From: Dyadobacter sp. CY261
GTDB taxonomy: Bacteria > Bacteroidota > Bacteroidia > Cytophagales > Spirosomataceae
Direction of reading: 5' to 3'
DNA: 64,000 nt
NCBI RefSeq assembly: GCF_021440085.1
Contig: NZ_JAKCPW010000020.1
Coordinates: forward strand, 1-64,000
Shown here: positions 44,918 to 54,907 of the stretch, piece by piece
Layout of the letters: each line of letters begins with the position of its first letter
Numbering within the stretch: position 1 is the first letter of the stretch
Made by a program: the position numbers and the translations under genes
The notes under the pieces: generated by a model
Told to the model about the DNA's origin: nothing
Database searches by the model: none
Seen by the model: the letters and a program-made list of their open reading frames with translations, nothing else

Positions 44918-46675
44918 TTAGCGCAAAACTTTGACGCCCTTGGGCGCATCGATGGTTGATTTGACAGAGCCGTTAGCCTGCTTTTCATGTCTGATTTTGA
45001 CCACTCCAAGTGGGGTCGGATAGGTTCCTTCCACCCATTGCAGATCCCCAAGATTGGGCTGAATGCGGATCACTTTACAACCCGGCTCTACGATGCTGAC
45101 GCCCAGCACATGCTCGGAAAGCCAAGAGGTCGGCCCGGATGCCCAGCCATGGCAAAGACTGTGGCGCAGCTTTTTATAGCAGTAAGCGCCAAAATCGCCA
45201 TGAATATCGTCTTTACCGTCAGGCACGAGCTCGTCGATCGGAGCGGCATTGGCAGTCCAAGCCAGATCAAAATCTTCCCAGAATGTGGTCGCGCCCATAT
45301 CGAGCATACCTCCCCAGTAGTTTCGGATGCAGTTCAGCGCGCCGGTGTAGTCTTTTGCCTTTGCTTTGGCCTGCAACATATAATAGCCGTAAAATGTCGA
45401 AAACCGCTCACATTCGCCGACACCTATCACCTCAGCGTTCGCTTTTTCGGCAGGTATTAGCCCGGCCAATGCCATGAGTGCTACGGCCTGTTTGGATCCA
45501 TTGGCCTCGGGCACGTACATTTTCATTTGGGTAGCCATCGCTCTGCAACGCGTGGCCTGGGCGGGCTCGTCCAGGATCTGGCAGAGCTCTGCCCCAGCTT
45601 CGAATGTCATGATCATCATCGCTTGCAGGCCAGCGTGAATACCTTGCGGGTTCTCGCTCGACGGCCAGTCCAGAAAGCGCGTGCCATCAAGGGCCTCTTT
45701 GTTATCCTTAGTTCTTTCCAAGAGCTGATCCAGCAATCCAACCAGGTACTTCTGCTGTTTACGGAGATATTCGAGATCGCCCTGATTTTTATACAAATCC
45801 CTATGAATTAGCACCCACCACATCGAGTATGCGCTGATGCCGTTCATCCAGCCGGGTAGCGGGGTAATATCGCGGGCATGGTCAAGGCTTTTTGCCACGA
45901 CTTCATTTTGACCAAAAACACTGTTAATGGTCATCACCTCAGGATGCATATCTCCCACCCAAACCAGGCGGTCGCGCTTGATGCCGTCCCAGAGATATTC
46001 CTGCATATTCAAATGCACGGTATAGGCGCCAGTGTCCCAGATCTTGTTCAAGCGCTCGTCACTGCTTTTAAATGAACCCAGATAAGGAATGTCGCGGTAT
46101 TCGAAAATGGCGCGCAATTCCTTCAATTGCAGCTCGCGGTCTGCATCCACCAGATCAATGCGGGCAAAACGGAATCCGGAATTACCCACCTGCATTACCC
46201 CCAGCCAGGGCGCCTGAATCGTAAAATCGCGCATGGCATGATCATTGGTCGCGCCTTGAATGGTATCGATCTCCGACATAGCCTCACTGACCGACTCGCC
46301 CAAACGGATGCGGATACGGATCGGCCTCTGGTCCGCAGGCTGGTCGGTTACAATCTGAATGCCACCTTGTATTTCCCTGCCAAAGTCAAAGAGTATACCC
46401 GGCGTCTGGCCTTCTTTGCTGATCAGTTTAGCGAAATTTTTGTGAACCAAATCCGCCTGCCCTATTCCCGGCCGGAGCAGATTAGCAGCATCCACCACAC
46501 TACTCCCACCACGGTCGGACATCCATACAATGCGTTTAGGAGACAAATACTGTCTGACCCGCGAGTCCTTCTGCGCCTCATAGCTATTGTCGAAAATCGG
46601 AGGAAGACCTTGCGCGGCTGCGAGCGTGGCAATCATAGAAAGAAAAAGTGGAAGGAAAGCCAGGTAATTTTTCAC
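44918..46675 (-). CDS. GH78-like alpha-L-rhamnosidase-family protein (intact)
   Basis: A 585-residue exported protein (signal peptide about residues 1-21, ending LAAAQ). It has a short N-terminal beta domain (GILFDFGREIQGGIQI) and a six-hairpin catalytic domain with YLWDGIKRDRLVWVGDMHPE, a degenerate form of the GH78 CPQRDER.GWTGD motif, then GMLDMGATTFWEDFD and HGWASGP. It lacks the long N-terminal domains of the adjacent broken enzyme. It precedes that gene in the same direction by 20 bases, so both belonged to one operon. Substrate preference may differ from classical rhamnosidases. Confidence 0.87.
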   Translation of the reverse strand: MKNYLAFLPLFLSMIATLAAAQGLPPIFDNSYEAQKDSRVRQYLSPKRIVWMSDRGGSSVVDAANLLRPGIGQADLVHKNFAKLISKEGQTPGILFDFGREIQGGIQIVTDQPADQRPIRIRIRLGESVSEAMSEIDTIQGATNDHAMRDFTIQAPWLGVMQVGNSGFRFARIDLVDADRELQLKELRAIFEYRDIPYLGSFKSSDERLNKIWDTGAYTVHLNMQEYLWDGIKRDRLVWVGDMHPEVMTINSVFGQNEVVAKSLDHARDITPLPGWMNGISAYSMWWVLIHRDLYKNQGDLEYLRKQQKYLVGLLDQLLERTKDNKEALDGTRFLDWPSSENPQGIHAGLQAMMIMTFEAGAELCQILDEPAQATRCRAMATQMKMYVPEANGSKQAVALMALAGLIPAEKANAEVIGVGECERFSTFYGYYMLQAKAKAKDYTGALNCIRNYWGGMLDMGATTFWEDFDLAWTANAAPIDELVPDGKDDIHGDFGAYCYKKLRHSLCHGWASGPTSWLSEHVLGVSIVEPGCKVIRIQPNLGDLQWVEGTYPTPLGVVKIRHEKQANGSVKSTIDAPKGVKVLR

Positions 46676-46835
46676 AGGCAGATAGTTTTGGTCAGAGATT
46701 GTAATATTGCGGGAAAATAAATAATTATTAACTAGGCAACTAGCCTGTTCTGTCCTGTCTGAGACCGTTACCCATATGGCTACCGTTAACGCTTCGTTAA
46801 CATTTTTACATGCTAAAAGTAAATTAAAACCGTTC

Positions 46836-46843
46836 TACTTTTG
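46836..46843 (+). promoter_or_regulatory. Candidate -7 box before the microprotein-symporter operon
   Basis: TACTTTTG matches TANNTTTG and lies 52 bases upstream of the microprotein start at 46896. No TTG element is found at the proper distance, so activation by a regulator would be needed. Confidence 0.35.
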
Positions 46844-46895
46844 CTTGTGGTACAATACCCGCCCTGTTTTAATACTAAACCTTTCAAGTAGATCC

Positions 46896-47039
46896 ATGAT
46901 CATAAAAGAAAATAGCTCGCAGGACCGCGACGGGCTGCCTCCGTTTGTTAGTAGCTGGAAACAGCTTTACATTCTTCTGATCGGCATGCTCGCATTGCAA
47001 ATTGTCCTCTTCTATTTATTTATGACCCGTTTTCAATGA
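46896..47039 (+). CDS. 47-residue single-pass membrane microprotein
   Basis: From ATG 46896 the frame encodes 47 residues: a hydrophilic N-terminus (MIIKENSSQDRDGLPPFVSS) and one membrane helix (about residues 21-44, rich in Leu and Ile), ending MTRFQ. A TTG/ATG extension to 46776 is unlikely because it would read through the promoter region. The TGA stop overlaps the symporter ATG (ATGA, 47036-47039), so both are translated together in a fixed relation. I do not recognise a named family; a small accessory subunit of the symporter is the obvious hypothesis. Confidence 0.75.
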   Translation: MIIKENSSQDRDGLPPFVSSWKQLYILLIGMLALQIVLFYLFMTRFQ

Positions 47040-48733
47040 GCACACTCGACTGGATCGTTCTTTCGCTTACCCTTCTTTTCGTGGTTATATATGGTATTTA
47101 CCGCAGCCGCGAGAAACATACCATGGATTCGTTCCTGCTGGCAGGACAATCCATGCCCTGGTACCATGTGACGCTCTCGCTAATGGCCACCCAAGCCAGC
47201 GCCATTACCTTCCTTTCCGCGCCCGGACAAGCCTATACAGACGGTATGCGCTTTGTGCAGTTCTACTTCGGATTGCCGCTGGCCATGGTGGTACTTTGCA
47301 TGACGTTTGTCCCCAAATTCGGCAAACTGAAAATATTCACCGCCTACGAATTTCTCGAAGGCCGCTTCGATCTGCGCACGCGCGCGCTGACAGCATTTTT
47401 GTTCTTGCTGCAACGAGGCTTGTCCACCGGGCTTTCCATTTACGCCCCTTCACTGATCCTATCGGCCATTTTGGGCTGGGATATTACCTGGACCAATATC
47501 ATTTCCGGCGGGATTGTAATATTGTATACCGCCCTGGGCGGCTCGCGTGCGGTTTCCCATACGCATTTGCAGCAAATGGGCATCATTACGGTCGGTATGG
47601 TGGTGGCGGGCGTGATGGTAGTAAAATTCCTGCCTGAGCAGGTCTCGTTTACCGATGCATTAAACGTGGCCGGAAAAATGGGTAAGGTGAACCTGATCGA
47701 CTTTACATTCGATCTCAACAACCGTTATAATGTATGGTCGGGCCTTATTGGTGGTTTCTTTTTGCAACTCTCCTATTTTGGCACCGATCAGTCGCAGGTT
47801 GGACGTTTCCTGACCGGCAGCTCGCAAGGACAAAGCAAATTAGGACTGGCCATGAACGGCCTTTTGAAAATTCCGATGCAGTTTCTGATCCTGCTCGTGG
47901 GTGTGCTGGTATTTGCTTTCTACCAGTTCAAGACGCCGCCGCTGTTTTTTAATCAGACGGCCGTCGATCATGTCAAAACAAGTCAGTATGCGGCAGAATA
48001 CGAGGCTCTGGAAAAGAAACACCAGGCAATACAGTCCGTCAAACGCCCTCAGGTAATGGCGCTCACCGAAGCTATCCGCAAAGACGACCAGCAGGCCATT
48101 GCCGCTTCGCGGATCGTTCTCGCTGACTTGGAAGGTAAAGTTAAAGACGTCCGCAAAGAAGCAGCTGCCGTACTTTCGAAAGCCAATGGCGGGGACACCA
48201 ATGACGTGAACTATATTTTCCTCCGTTTTGTGATCGATTATCTGCCTGTGGGCATGGTGGGATTGCTCATCGCCGTAATCCTGCTCGCTTCGATGGGCTC
48301 GGTGGCGGCGGCCTACAACTCACTGGCATCCTGCACAATCATCGACATTTATAAACGAATAGTCCGAAAGGATGAAGACGACCGTAACTATGTGGCAGCC
48401 TCACGCTGGGCAACGGTTTTCTGGGGCATTTTCTGCATCGCCGTAGCCCAATATGCATCACGGCTCGGCAGTATGATTGAAGCGGTAAACATTTTAGGCT
48501 CGCTGTTTTACGGCACCATTCTTGGGATTTTCCTGGTGGCGTTCTATTTCAAACGCATTGGCAGCCGGGCTGTTTTCTGGGGAAGCATTATTGGGGAAAT
48601 TTTCGTCATCGCAAGCTATGTCATCGAGCTGACTGCCTTTCTGTGGCTAAACCTGATTGGTTGCGCCCTTGTAATCCTGTTTGCAGGACTTATCGAGAAG
48701 ATCTGGCCGCAGCAAGATCCGATCGCCGAATAG
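47036..48733 (+). CDS. Sodium:solute symporter (SSS family)
   Basis: A 565-residue polytopic transporter of the SSS family, with YGIYRSREKHTMDSFLLAGQSMPWYHVTLSLMATQASAITFLSAPGQAY near the N-terminus and FLQLSYFGTDQSQVGRFLT in the middle. Between two membrane segments (about residues 305-388) lies a soluble, charged, coiled-coil-like insertion, which is longer than in ordinary members. It is coupled to the 47-residue membrane protein and divergent from the rhamnosidase genes, so a sugar, possibly one released by those enzymes, is a reasonable but unproved substrate. Confidence 0.9.
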   Translation: MSTLDWIVLSLTLLFVVIYGIYRSREKHTMDSFLLAGQSMPWYHVTLSLMATQASAITFLSAPGQAYTDGMRFVQFYFGLPLAMVVLCMTFVPKFGKLKIFTAYEFLEGRFDLRTRALTAFLFLLQRGLSTGLSIYAPSLILSAILGWDITWTNIISGGIVILYTALGGSRAVSHTHLQQMGIITVGMVVAGVMVVKFLPEQVSFTDALNVAGKMGKVNLIDFTFDLNNRYNVWSGLIGGFFLQLSYFGTDQSQVGRFLTGSSQGQSKLGLAMNGLLKIPMQFLILLVGVLVFAFYQFKTPPLFFNQTAVDHVKTSQYAAEYEALEKKHQAIQSVKRPQVMALTEAIRKDDQQAIAASRIVLADLEGKVKDVRKEAAAVLSKANGGDTNDVNYIFLRFVIDYLPVGMVGLLIAVILLASMGSVAAAYNSLASCTIIDIYKRIVRKDEDDRNYVAASRWATVFWGIFCIAVAQYASRLGSMIEAVNILGSLFYGTILGIFLVAFYFKRIGSRAVFWGSIIGEIFVIASYVIELTAFLWLNLIGCALVILFAGLIEKIWPQQDPIAE

Positions 48734-49124
48734 CACTAATGCGTAATTCCTACACATAGATTCCGCCTTGGAAAAGTCCAGTAAAGCACAATTCTTTTTA
48801 AAAATAAAATATTTTGAAGAAAGTATGGTGCGCTACCCATTTTTTTCAAATATATAGGAAACTATTCCCGCATTTTAATCCTTAACAAGTACAATCGGAC
48901 AACCGGGTAGCTTATACGCAGAAGGATCATGTCACCGATTGTTTACAAAAACTCTCTTAAACCCACTGGCTATGCTTATGCCACTCAATCCTTTCTTTAT
49001 CTGGGTCAAAATCCTGTTCCTGCCAACGGATAGTTGACGCTGATCTTTGTTTTTTTCTAATTATTAAACCTGTTTATCACCAGGCTAACACATTATCTCT
49101 ATCCAAATTCTAATTATCACCTAC
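48734..49124 (+). other. Intergenic region before the efflux operon
   Basis: These 391 bases hold no convincing gene. TTGACG at 49033-49038 with an AT-rich TAATTATT about 21 bases later is a possible promoter for the tolC-adaptor-RND operon, though the second box departs from TANNTTTG. No repeats or operators are obvious. Confidence 0.4.
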
Positions 49125-50489
49125 ATGAATTATTGGTCTAAGCCACAAAAAACGACGCGTTTGGCGCTTAGCTCGGCATTCCTCTTATTGAATTTACTCA
49201 GTACGGCCCTTGCGCAGGGCATTCAGGAAACAAGCCGGGAAGCGCCGGTTTTGGAGCAGGCCACATTACAGGATGTGGTTTCCTACGCCATCAAAAACCA
49301 GCCTGCGATCCAGCAATCGCTGATCGACGAGCAGATCACAGCCAACCAAGTCCGCGCCAAGCTGGCCGACTGGTATCCGCAGATCGGCTTTAACTACAAT
49401 TTGCAGCATAACTTTATTGTCCAGACGAGCATTATTGCCGGTAACCCGGTCAAACTTGGGGTTAGCAATGTATCGGCAGCACAGTTTACGCTTTCGCAAC
49501 AGATTTTCAACCGCGATGTGTTGCTGGCCAAACGTACCCGGGGCGATGTACTATTTGCAGCAAGTCAGAACACCGTTAACAACAAAACAGACCTGGCTGT
49601 GAATGTTTCCAAGGCATTTTACGACGTGCTTGCAACGACCCAGCAAATCAAGGTTGCCGCCGAAGACATCGTACGCCTTGAACGCAGTCTTAGAGATGCC
49701 GAGAACCAATACAAATCCGGCATTACCGACAAGATCGATTTTAAAAGGGCTACCATTTCGCTCAACAACACCCGTGCCAACAAGAAGAGCAACGAGGAGG
49801 TATTAAAGGCAAAGCTGGAATATCTCAAAACGCTGATGGGATATCCGCTAACAAGGGGGTTGGAAATCAGCTATGATACCTTGCAAATGGAGCGCGAGAT
49901 TGGTCTGGACACCTTGCAGAACGTCGATTTGAATAGCCGTATCGAATTCCAGATCCTGGCGACCCAGAAAAAGCTGGCAGAAGCCAATCTGCTATACAAC
50001 AAATGGAGTTATCTTCCCAATGTGTCCCTGAATGGAGCTTACAACCTCAACTTTCAAAACAACCAGTTTACCGACCTGTATGGTAAAAACTATCCGAACT
50101 CTTTCGGCTTGCTGACGCTCTCGCTGCCCATTTATCAGGGCGGAAAAAGGAAAGCCGATACCCGCCAGGCAGAATGGGCGATCAAAAGGCTGGATTGGGA
50201 CATCAAGGGCCTGCAAAACAATGTAAACTCCGAATACGCAGCTGCTCTGGCCAACTATAAAGGTAACCTGACCAACCTGCTGGCGCAGAAAGAAAATGTT
50301 GAGCTGGCGCGTGAGGTGTATGATGTGTTACAGCTTCAATATAAATCGGGTATCAAAACTTACCTGGAAGTAGTCACCTCGGAAACAGACCTTCGTCTGG
50401 CACGTATCAACTATTACAATGCATTGTACCAGGTGCTTGCCAGCAAAATCGATGTTCAGAGATCGCTCGGACAGATCAACATTCAATAA
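49125..50489 (+). CDS. TolC-family outer-membrane efflux protein
   Basis: A 454-residue protein with a signal peptide (about residues 1-31, ending STALAQ) and the two-fold repeated helix-rich pattern of TolC proteins: ATLQDVVSYAIKNQPAIQQS at the start of the first repeat, then AFYDVLATTQQIKVAAEDI, and a second half with LSLPIYQGGKRKADTRQAEW and QLQYKSGIKTYLEVVTSETDL. It should provide the outer-membrane channel for the adaptor and RND pump encoded just downstream, with 54 bases between the genes. Confidence 0.93.
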   Translation: MNYWSKPQKTTRLALSSAFLLLNLLSTALAQGIQETSREAPVLEQATLQDVVSYAIKNQPAIQQSLIDEQITANQVRAKLADWYPQIGFNYNLQHNFIVQTSIIAGNPVKLGVSNVSAAQFTLSQQIFNRDVLLAKRTRGDVLFAASQNTVNNKTDLAVNVSKAFYDVLATTQQIKVAAEDIVRLERSLRDAENQYKSGITDKIDFKRATISLNNTRANKKSNEEVLKAKLEYLKTLMGYPLTRGLEISYDTLQMEREIGLDTLQNVDLNSRIEFQILATQKKLAEANLLYNKWSYLPNVSLNGAYNLNFQNNQFTDLYGKNYPNSFGLLTLSLPIYQGGKRKADTRQAEWAIKRLDWDIKGLQNNVNSEYAAALANYKGNLTNLLAQKENVELAREVYDVLQLQYKSGIKTYLEVVTSETDLRLARINYYNALYQVLASKIDVQRSLGQINIQ

Positions 50490-50543
50490 AGGGCCTTTTT
50501 TCGGCCACATAAATATTGCTTCAATCGAAAATATTTTGATGAT

Positions 50544-51680
50544 ATGTTTTTAAATAAAATGAAATATTACCCCGCTGCTTTGCTTGCATTGACCATCTAT
50601 TCCTGCGGCAAAAAAGATCAGCAACAGCAGCCAACCGCGCCTCCGGCCGTTCAGGTGACTTTGACAGAAGTGAAAACCGCAGAGGCATCCTACTATGACG
50701 AGTATCCCGGCACAGTGGTCCCTTTGAACGAAATCGAGCTGCGCCCGCAGGTAACCGGCTTTATAACTGGCATCCATTTCAAAGACGGTGCGCGCGTGCG
50801 CAAAGGACAATTGCTTTACACGATCGACGCGCAGCTTTACGATGCAAACTATGATCAGGCAGTTGCCAACCTGAACGTGCAGGAAGCCAATATGGCCCGC
50901 GCACAGAAGGACGCCGACCGTTACCATGAGCTGGAAAAGAACGATGCGGTGGCAAAACAACTCGTCGACAATGCCGACGCGGCACTGGAAGTAGCTAAAC
51001 GTCAGGTAGACGCGGCTAAGGCCAGCATTAAAGCGTCGCAAACCAGCGTTCGTTACACGAAAGTGACAGCGCCATTCGACGGGATCATCGGTATTTCACA
51101 GGTGAAAGTCGGCGGCCCGGTTTCGGCAGGCCAGACCATCCTGAACACGGTATCGACCGACAACCAGCTGGCTGTGGATTTCAATGTGGACCAGAAGGAA
51201 ATTTACCGTTTCACTTCGCTGATGAAATCCCAGAAGGCAAGCGACTCGACATTTTCGATGAAGTTCGGCAATGAGGTTTACCCTGTTCATGGAAAGATCG
51301 CATTGATCGACCGGGCCGTGGACCCTCAAACAGGTAGCATTAAAACCCGTCTGGTTTTCCCAAACAAAGACAATCAGCTCAGAGCAGGTATGAGTGGTAC
51401 TGTCATGATCTTGAACAATGCCAACGCTAAATCGCTGCTGATCCCTTACAAAGCAGTTACCGAGCAACTGGGCGAATTCTTTGTATACGTAGCCGGCGAC
51501 AGCAGCAAGGTTACCCAGCGCAAAGTGACGCTCGGAACAGCGATCGGCGCAAATATCATTATTAAGGAAGGGCTGAAAGAGGGCGAGAAAATTGCTGTGG
51601 AAGGTGTTCAGAACCTTCGTGAAGGAGCAGTTATCCAGGAAGGCGCACCGGCACAAGCTGGCCCCCCTAAGAAGCAATAA
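50544..51680 (+). CDS. RND efflux periplasmic adaptor (membrane fusion lipoprotein)
   Basis: A 378-residue HlyD/AcrA-like adaptor. The N-terminus is a lipoprotein signal with the acceptor Cys at residue 21 (TIYSC). The biotinyl-lipoyl-like region shows ELRPQVTGFITGIHFKDGARVRKGQLLYTID, followed by a helical hairpin (about residues 105-165) and VTAPFDGIIGISQVKVGGPVSAGQ. The C-terminal barrel contains IPYKAV and GLKEGEKIAVEGVQNLREG. It links the TolC-like channel with the RND pump 39 bases downstream. Confidence 0.94.
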   Translation: MFLNKMKYYPAALLALTIYSCGKKDQQQQPTAPPAVQVTLTEVKTAEASYYDEYPGTVVPLNEIELRPQVTGFITGIHFKDGARVRKGQLLYTIDAQLYDANYDQAVANLNVQEANMARAQKDADRYHELEKNDAVAKQLVDNADAALEVAKRQVDAAKASIKASQTSVRYTKVTAPFDGIIGISQVKVGGPVSAGQTILNTVSTDNQLAVDFNVDQKEIYRFTSLMKSQKASDSTFSMKFGNEVYPVHGKIALIDRAVDPQTGSIKTRLVFPNKDNQLRAGMSGTVMILNNANAKSLLIPYKAVTEQLGEFFVYVAGDSSKVTQRKVTLGTAIGANIIIKEGLKEGEKIAVEGVQNLREGAVIQEGAPAQAGPPKKQ

Positions 51681-51719
51681 TCAGCCGGTTCCTTTTATTA
51701 CTTCAAAAACAAGTACGAA

Positions 51720-54700
51720 ATGATTGCAGATATTTTTATAAAAAGGCCGGTCACAGCGATAGTATCCTCGGTTGTGCTGGTCTTGGTGGGGCTCATTGCC
51801 CTGACCACCTTGCCGATCGCACAATATCCCGACGTTACCCCTCCTACCGTAACGGTAAGCGGCAACTTCACGGGCGCCGATGCGCAAACGGTCGAGCAGA
51901 CGACGACGACACCTATTGAAACGCAGATCAACGGTGTGCCGGGCATGACCTACATGTCCAGTAACTCTACCAGCAGCGGGCAAAGCAGTATTAACGTCAC
52001 ATTTGACGTCGGCACGGACGTGAACATTGCTGCGCTCGATGTGCAGAACCGTGTGAGCGTGGCCGAACCTACGCTGCCAGATGCGGTAAAGCGACTCGGA
52101 TTGACCGTACGTAAACGCCAGCCGAGTATTATGATCGCGTTGGCATTGTACTCGCCCAACGGCACCCACGATGCACAGTTTATCGGTAACTTTGCTAACA
52201 TTTACCTCAAAGATGCCCTTCAACGCGTGAAAGGTGTGGGTGATATCGTCTCCCGCGCGGATGACTTCGGTATGCGCATCTGGCTGAACCCGGAAAAACT
52301 GGCGACGCTGAGAATGACGCCTTCGGACATTTCGGCGGCACTGGCCGAGCAAAACTTGCAGATCGCGGCCGGCACGGTCGGCGGAACCCCTCAGCCCGGT
52401 GTACAGGCATTCGAATACAGTGTTCTCACAAACAGCCGCCTGAATACAAAGGACCAGTTTGAAAATATTATTGTAAGATCGGCTCCCGAAGAGGGTAGCG
52501 TGGTGTACCTGCGCGATGTGGCGCGAGTAGAGCTGGGTAAGTTTGACTATGGGGTGAATGCATTCGTGAGCGGCAAGCCTGCGGCGTTTGTACTGATTTA
52601 CCAGGCCCCCGACGCGAACGCACTCGATACTTACGAAGGTGTGATGAAAGCGCTGACGGAGATGAAAAAGACCTTTCCGAAGGACATTGATTATGTGATC
52701 CCGGTAGAAACTGCCTCAGTCGTGAAAGTGTCTATTGAGGAAGTGCTTCACACATTTGGCGAGGCGATGATCCTGGTGGTACTGGTAGTGTTTCTTTTCC
52801 TGCAAAACTGGCGCGCTACTTTGATCCCGATCCTTGCGATTCCTGTTTCATTGATCGGTACCTTCATTTTCTTTATTCCTTTCGGGTTTACCATCAACAC
52901 GCTGACCCTCTTTGCATTCGTACTGGCGATCGGTATTGTGGTCGATGATGCGATTGTGGTCGTGGAAGCGGTGCAGCATTATATCGATGAGAAGAAAATG
53001 TCGCCCCGGGCCGCTACCGAGCAGGCTATGAAAGACATTTCCGGCCCGGTAATCGCGATTGCATTAATTTTGGCAGCGGTATTTGTTCCGGTAGGATTTG
53101 TACCCGGTATTGTGGGCCGTCTCTATCAGCAGTTTGCGATCACGATCGCGGTTTCCGTACTTCTTTCGGCATTTGTGGCACTTTCATTAACACCTGCATT
53201 GTGCTCGATCATGCTGCGGCCTTCCAAAGGTGAAGGTGACAAAAAGAATTTGCTGGAAAAATTCTTTGACCGTTTCAACCGCTGGTTCGACAAAGTTGCG
53301 CGCTCCTACACAAGGGGTGTTTCCAAATGGATCAAAGCTACGCCGCTGGTGCTGGTGATGATGGTCTGCCTTTTTGTGGGATTGTTCTTCCTCTTTCAAA
53401 ACAAACCTTCCGGCTTTATTCCCGTCGAAGATGAGGGGCGTCTTTTTGTAACCTACGAAATGCAGGAAGCCACCTCCACAACACGAAACGTGGCGATGAT
53501 CAAAGACATTATGGCGCGGGTTTCTGCGATCCCGGAAGTGAAAGTAGTCGGTGGTCTGGCTGGCTTGAACGTGATCAGCTTCTCGAACAAATCCAACGTC
53601 GGAACCATGTTCGTGAGCTTGCATCCATGGGCCGACCGCAAAGGTGCCGAGCACCACGTGCAGGCGGTGATCAAGGAAATCCAGAAACGGACGGCAGACA
53701 TTAAGGAAGCGCGTGTTCTGGCGATTGCCCCTCCGGCGATCCCGGGTCTGGGTGCGACCTCGGGTTTCACTTTCCAATTACAGCAGTCTACCAGTACCGA
53801 CAATATCCAGCAGTTTGAAGGCGTCGCCCGTGAATTTCTGGGCAGGGTAAACAAGCGTCCCGAAATTGCGATGGCTTATACCTTCTTTAATGCGCGCACG
53901 CCAAGCTATCAGATCGATGTGGATCGTGATAAAACCAAAAAGCTCGGCGTTCAGGTGAATGATGTGTTTAATTCACTATCAACACTTTTGGGTAGTACTT
54001 ACATTAACGACTTCAACCTTTACGGCCGTAACTTCCGTGTAATGGTGCAGGCCGACAGCAGTTTCCGCTCGTCGCTGGATAAAATTCAGAAGTTCTACGT
54101 TCGCAACAGGGCAGGCAATATGGTGCCGTTGAGCGCATTGGTTACCTCACGCGTCGTAGAAAACCCTGCATTGATTTCCCACTACAATATTTACCGTTCG
54201 GTGGAGATCAACGGTACGCCCAAACCGGGATTCAGTAGTGGGCAGGCCATCACCGCACTACGTGAAGAAGCCGCCAAGCTACCTGCGGGTTACAGCTACG
54301 AGTTTTCGGGTATGAGTAGTGAGGAGATCAAAGCGGGCGACAGTACTACGACCATTTTCGCGATCTCTATCGTATTCGTGTTCCTGTTCTTGGCCGCCCT
54401 TTACGAAAGCTGGTCGATCCCGTTCTCGGTCCTTTTTGCCGTACCTATCGGCGCATTCGGATCGATCCTAACGCTGACTTTCCTGCCGAATTTGTCCAAC
54501 AACATTTACGCGCAGATTGGTTTGATCACATTGATCGGTCTTGCGGCCAAGAACGCGATCCTGATTGTCGAATTTGCCAAAGAACGGGTCGACAACGGGA
54601 TGGAACTGGTGAAAGCGACCCTGGAAGCGGTTCAACTGCGTCTGCGGCCTATCATCATGACCTCGCTCGCATTCATTCTTGGCGTACTTCCACTGGCCTT

Positions 54701-54890
54701 TGCCAGCGGCGCAGCTGCTGAATCACGAAAAACCATTGGCTGGACCGTATTCGGCGGCATGATCGCTGCTACCTCGCTGGCGATTTTCGTGGTGCCGGTG
54801 TTATTTGTGGCAATTGAAAAACTAGCTGGCGGTAAAAAAGGGAACAGACCCGCCAGGCCGGATACTGTATCGGGTTCTGCTGCGCATTAA
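51720..54890 (+). CDS. RND multidrug efflux permease (HAE1, AcrB-like)
   Basis: A 1056-residue protein of full AcrB length, starting MIADIFIKRPVTAIV with TTLPIAQYPDVTPPTV in the usual place. The proton-relay pair of aspartates is seen in GIVVDDAIVVVE in the fourth membrane helix. Two large periplasmic loops and 12 membrane helices are as expected, with a second-half IGLITLIGLAAKNAILIVEFA repeat. The operon contains no regulator gene. Substrates are likely hydrophobic toxic compounds but cannot be predicted. A perfect terminator follows directly. Confidence 0.96.
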   Translation: MIADIFIKRPVTAIVSSVVLVLVGLIALTTLPIAQYPDVTPPTVTVSGNFTGADAQTVEQTTTTPIETQINGVPGMTYMSSNSTSSGQSSINVTFDVGTDVNIAALDVQNRVSVAEPTLPDAVKRLGLTVRKRQPSIMIALALYSPNGTHDAQFIGNFANIYLKDALQRVKGVGDIVSRADDFGMRIWLNPEKLATLRMTPSDISAALAEQNLQIAAGTVGGTPQPGVQAFEYSVLTNSRLNTKDQFENIIVRSAPEEGSVVYLRDVARVELGKFDYGVNAFVSGKPAAFVLIYQAPDANALDTYEGVMKALTEMKKTFPKDIDYVIPVETASVVKVSIEEVLHTFGEAMILVVLVVFLFLQNWRATLIPILAIPVSLIGTFIFFIPFGFTINTLTLFAFVLAIGIVVDDAIVVVEAVQHYIDEKKMSPRAATEQAMKDISGPVIAIALILAAVFVPVGFVPGIVGRLYQQFAITIAVSVLLSAFVALSLTPALCSIMLRPSKGEGDKKNLLEKFFDRFNRWFDKVARSYTRGVSKWIKATPLVLVMMVCLFVGLFFLFQNKPSGFIPVEDEGRLFVTYEMQEATSTTRNVAMIKDIMARVSAIPEVKVVGGLAGLNVISFSNKSNVGTMFVSLHPWADRKGAEHHVQAVIKEIQKRTADIKEARVLAIAPPAIPGLGATSGFTFQLQQSTSTDNIQQFEGVAREFLGRVNKRPEIAMAYTFFNARTPSYQIDVDRDKTKKLGVQVNDVFNSLSTLLGSTYINDFNLYGRNFRVMVQADSSFRSSLDKIQKFYVRNRAGNMVPLSALVTSRVVENPALISHYNIYRSVEINGTPKPGFSSGQAITALREEAAKLPAGYSYEFSGMSSEEIKAGDSTTTIFAISIVFVFLFLAALYESWSIPFSVLFAVPIGAFGSILTLTFLPNLSNNIYAQIGLITLIGLAAKNAILIVEFAKERVDNGMELVKATLEAVQLRLRPIIMTSLAFILGVLPLAFASGAAAESRKTIGWTVFGGMIAATSLAIFVVPVLFVAIEKLAGGKKGNRPARPDTVSGSAAH

Positions 54891-54907
54891 TGTAGTTTAA
54901 TATAGAA

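Noticed and set aside
46684..46694. AGTTTTGGTCA before the GH78-like gene, also present in the 11386-11420 repeat
   Set aside because: An 11-base match once in a promoter and twice in a 3' intergenic region has no consistent context, so I treat it as chance.
50550..52352. Minus-strand frames of 160-220 codons under the adaptor and RND genes
   Set aside because: They are shadows of clearly recognisable plus-strand efflux genes.
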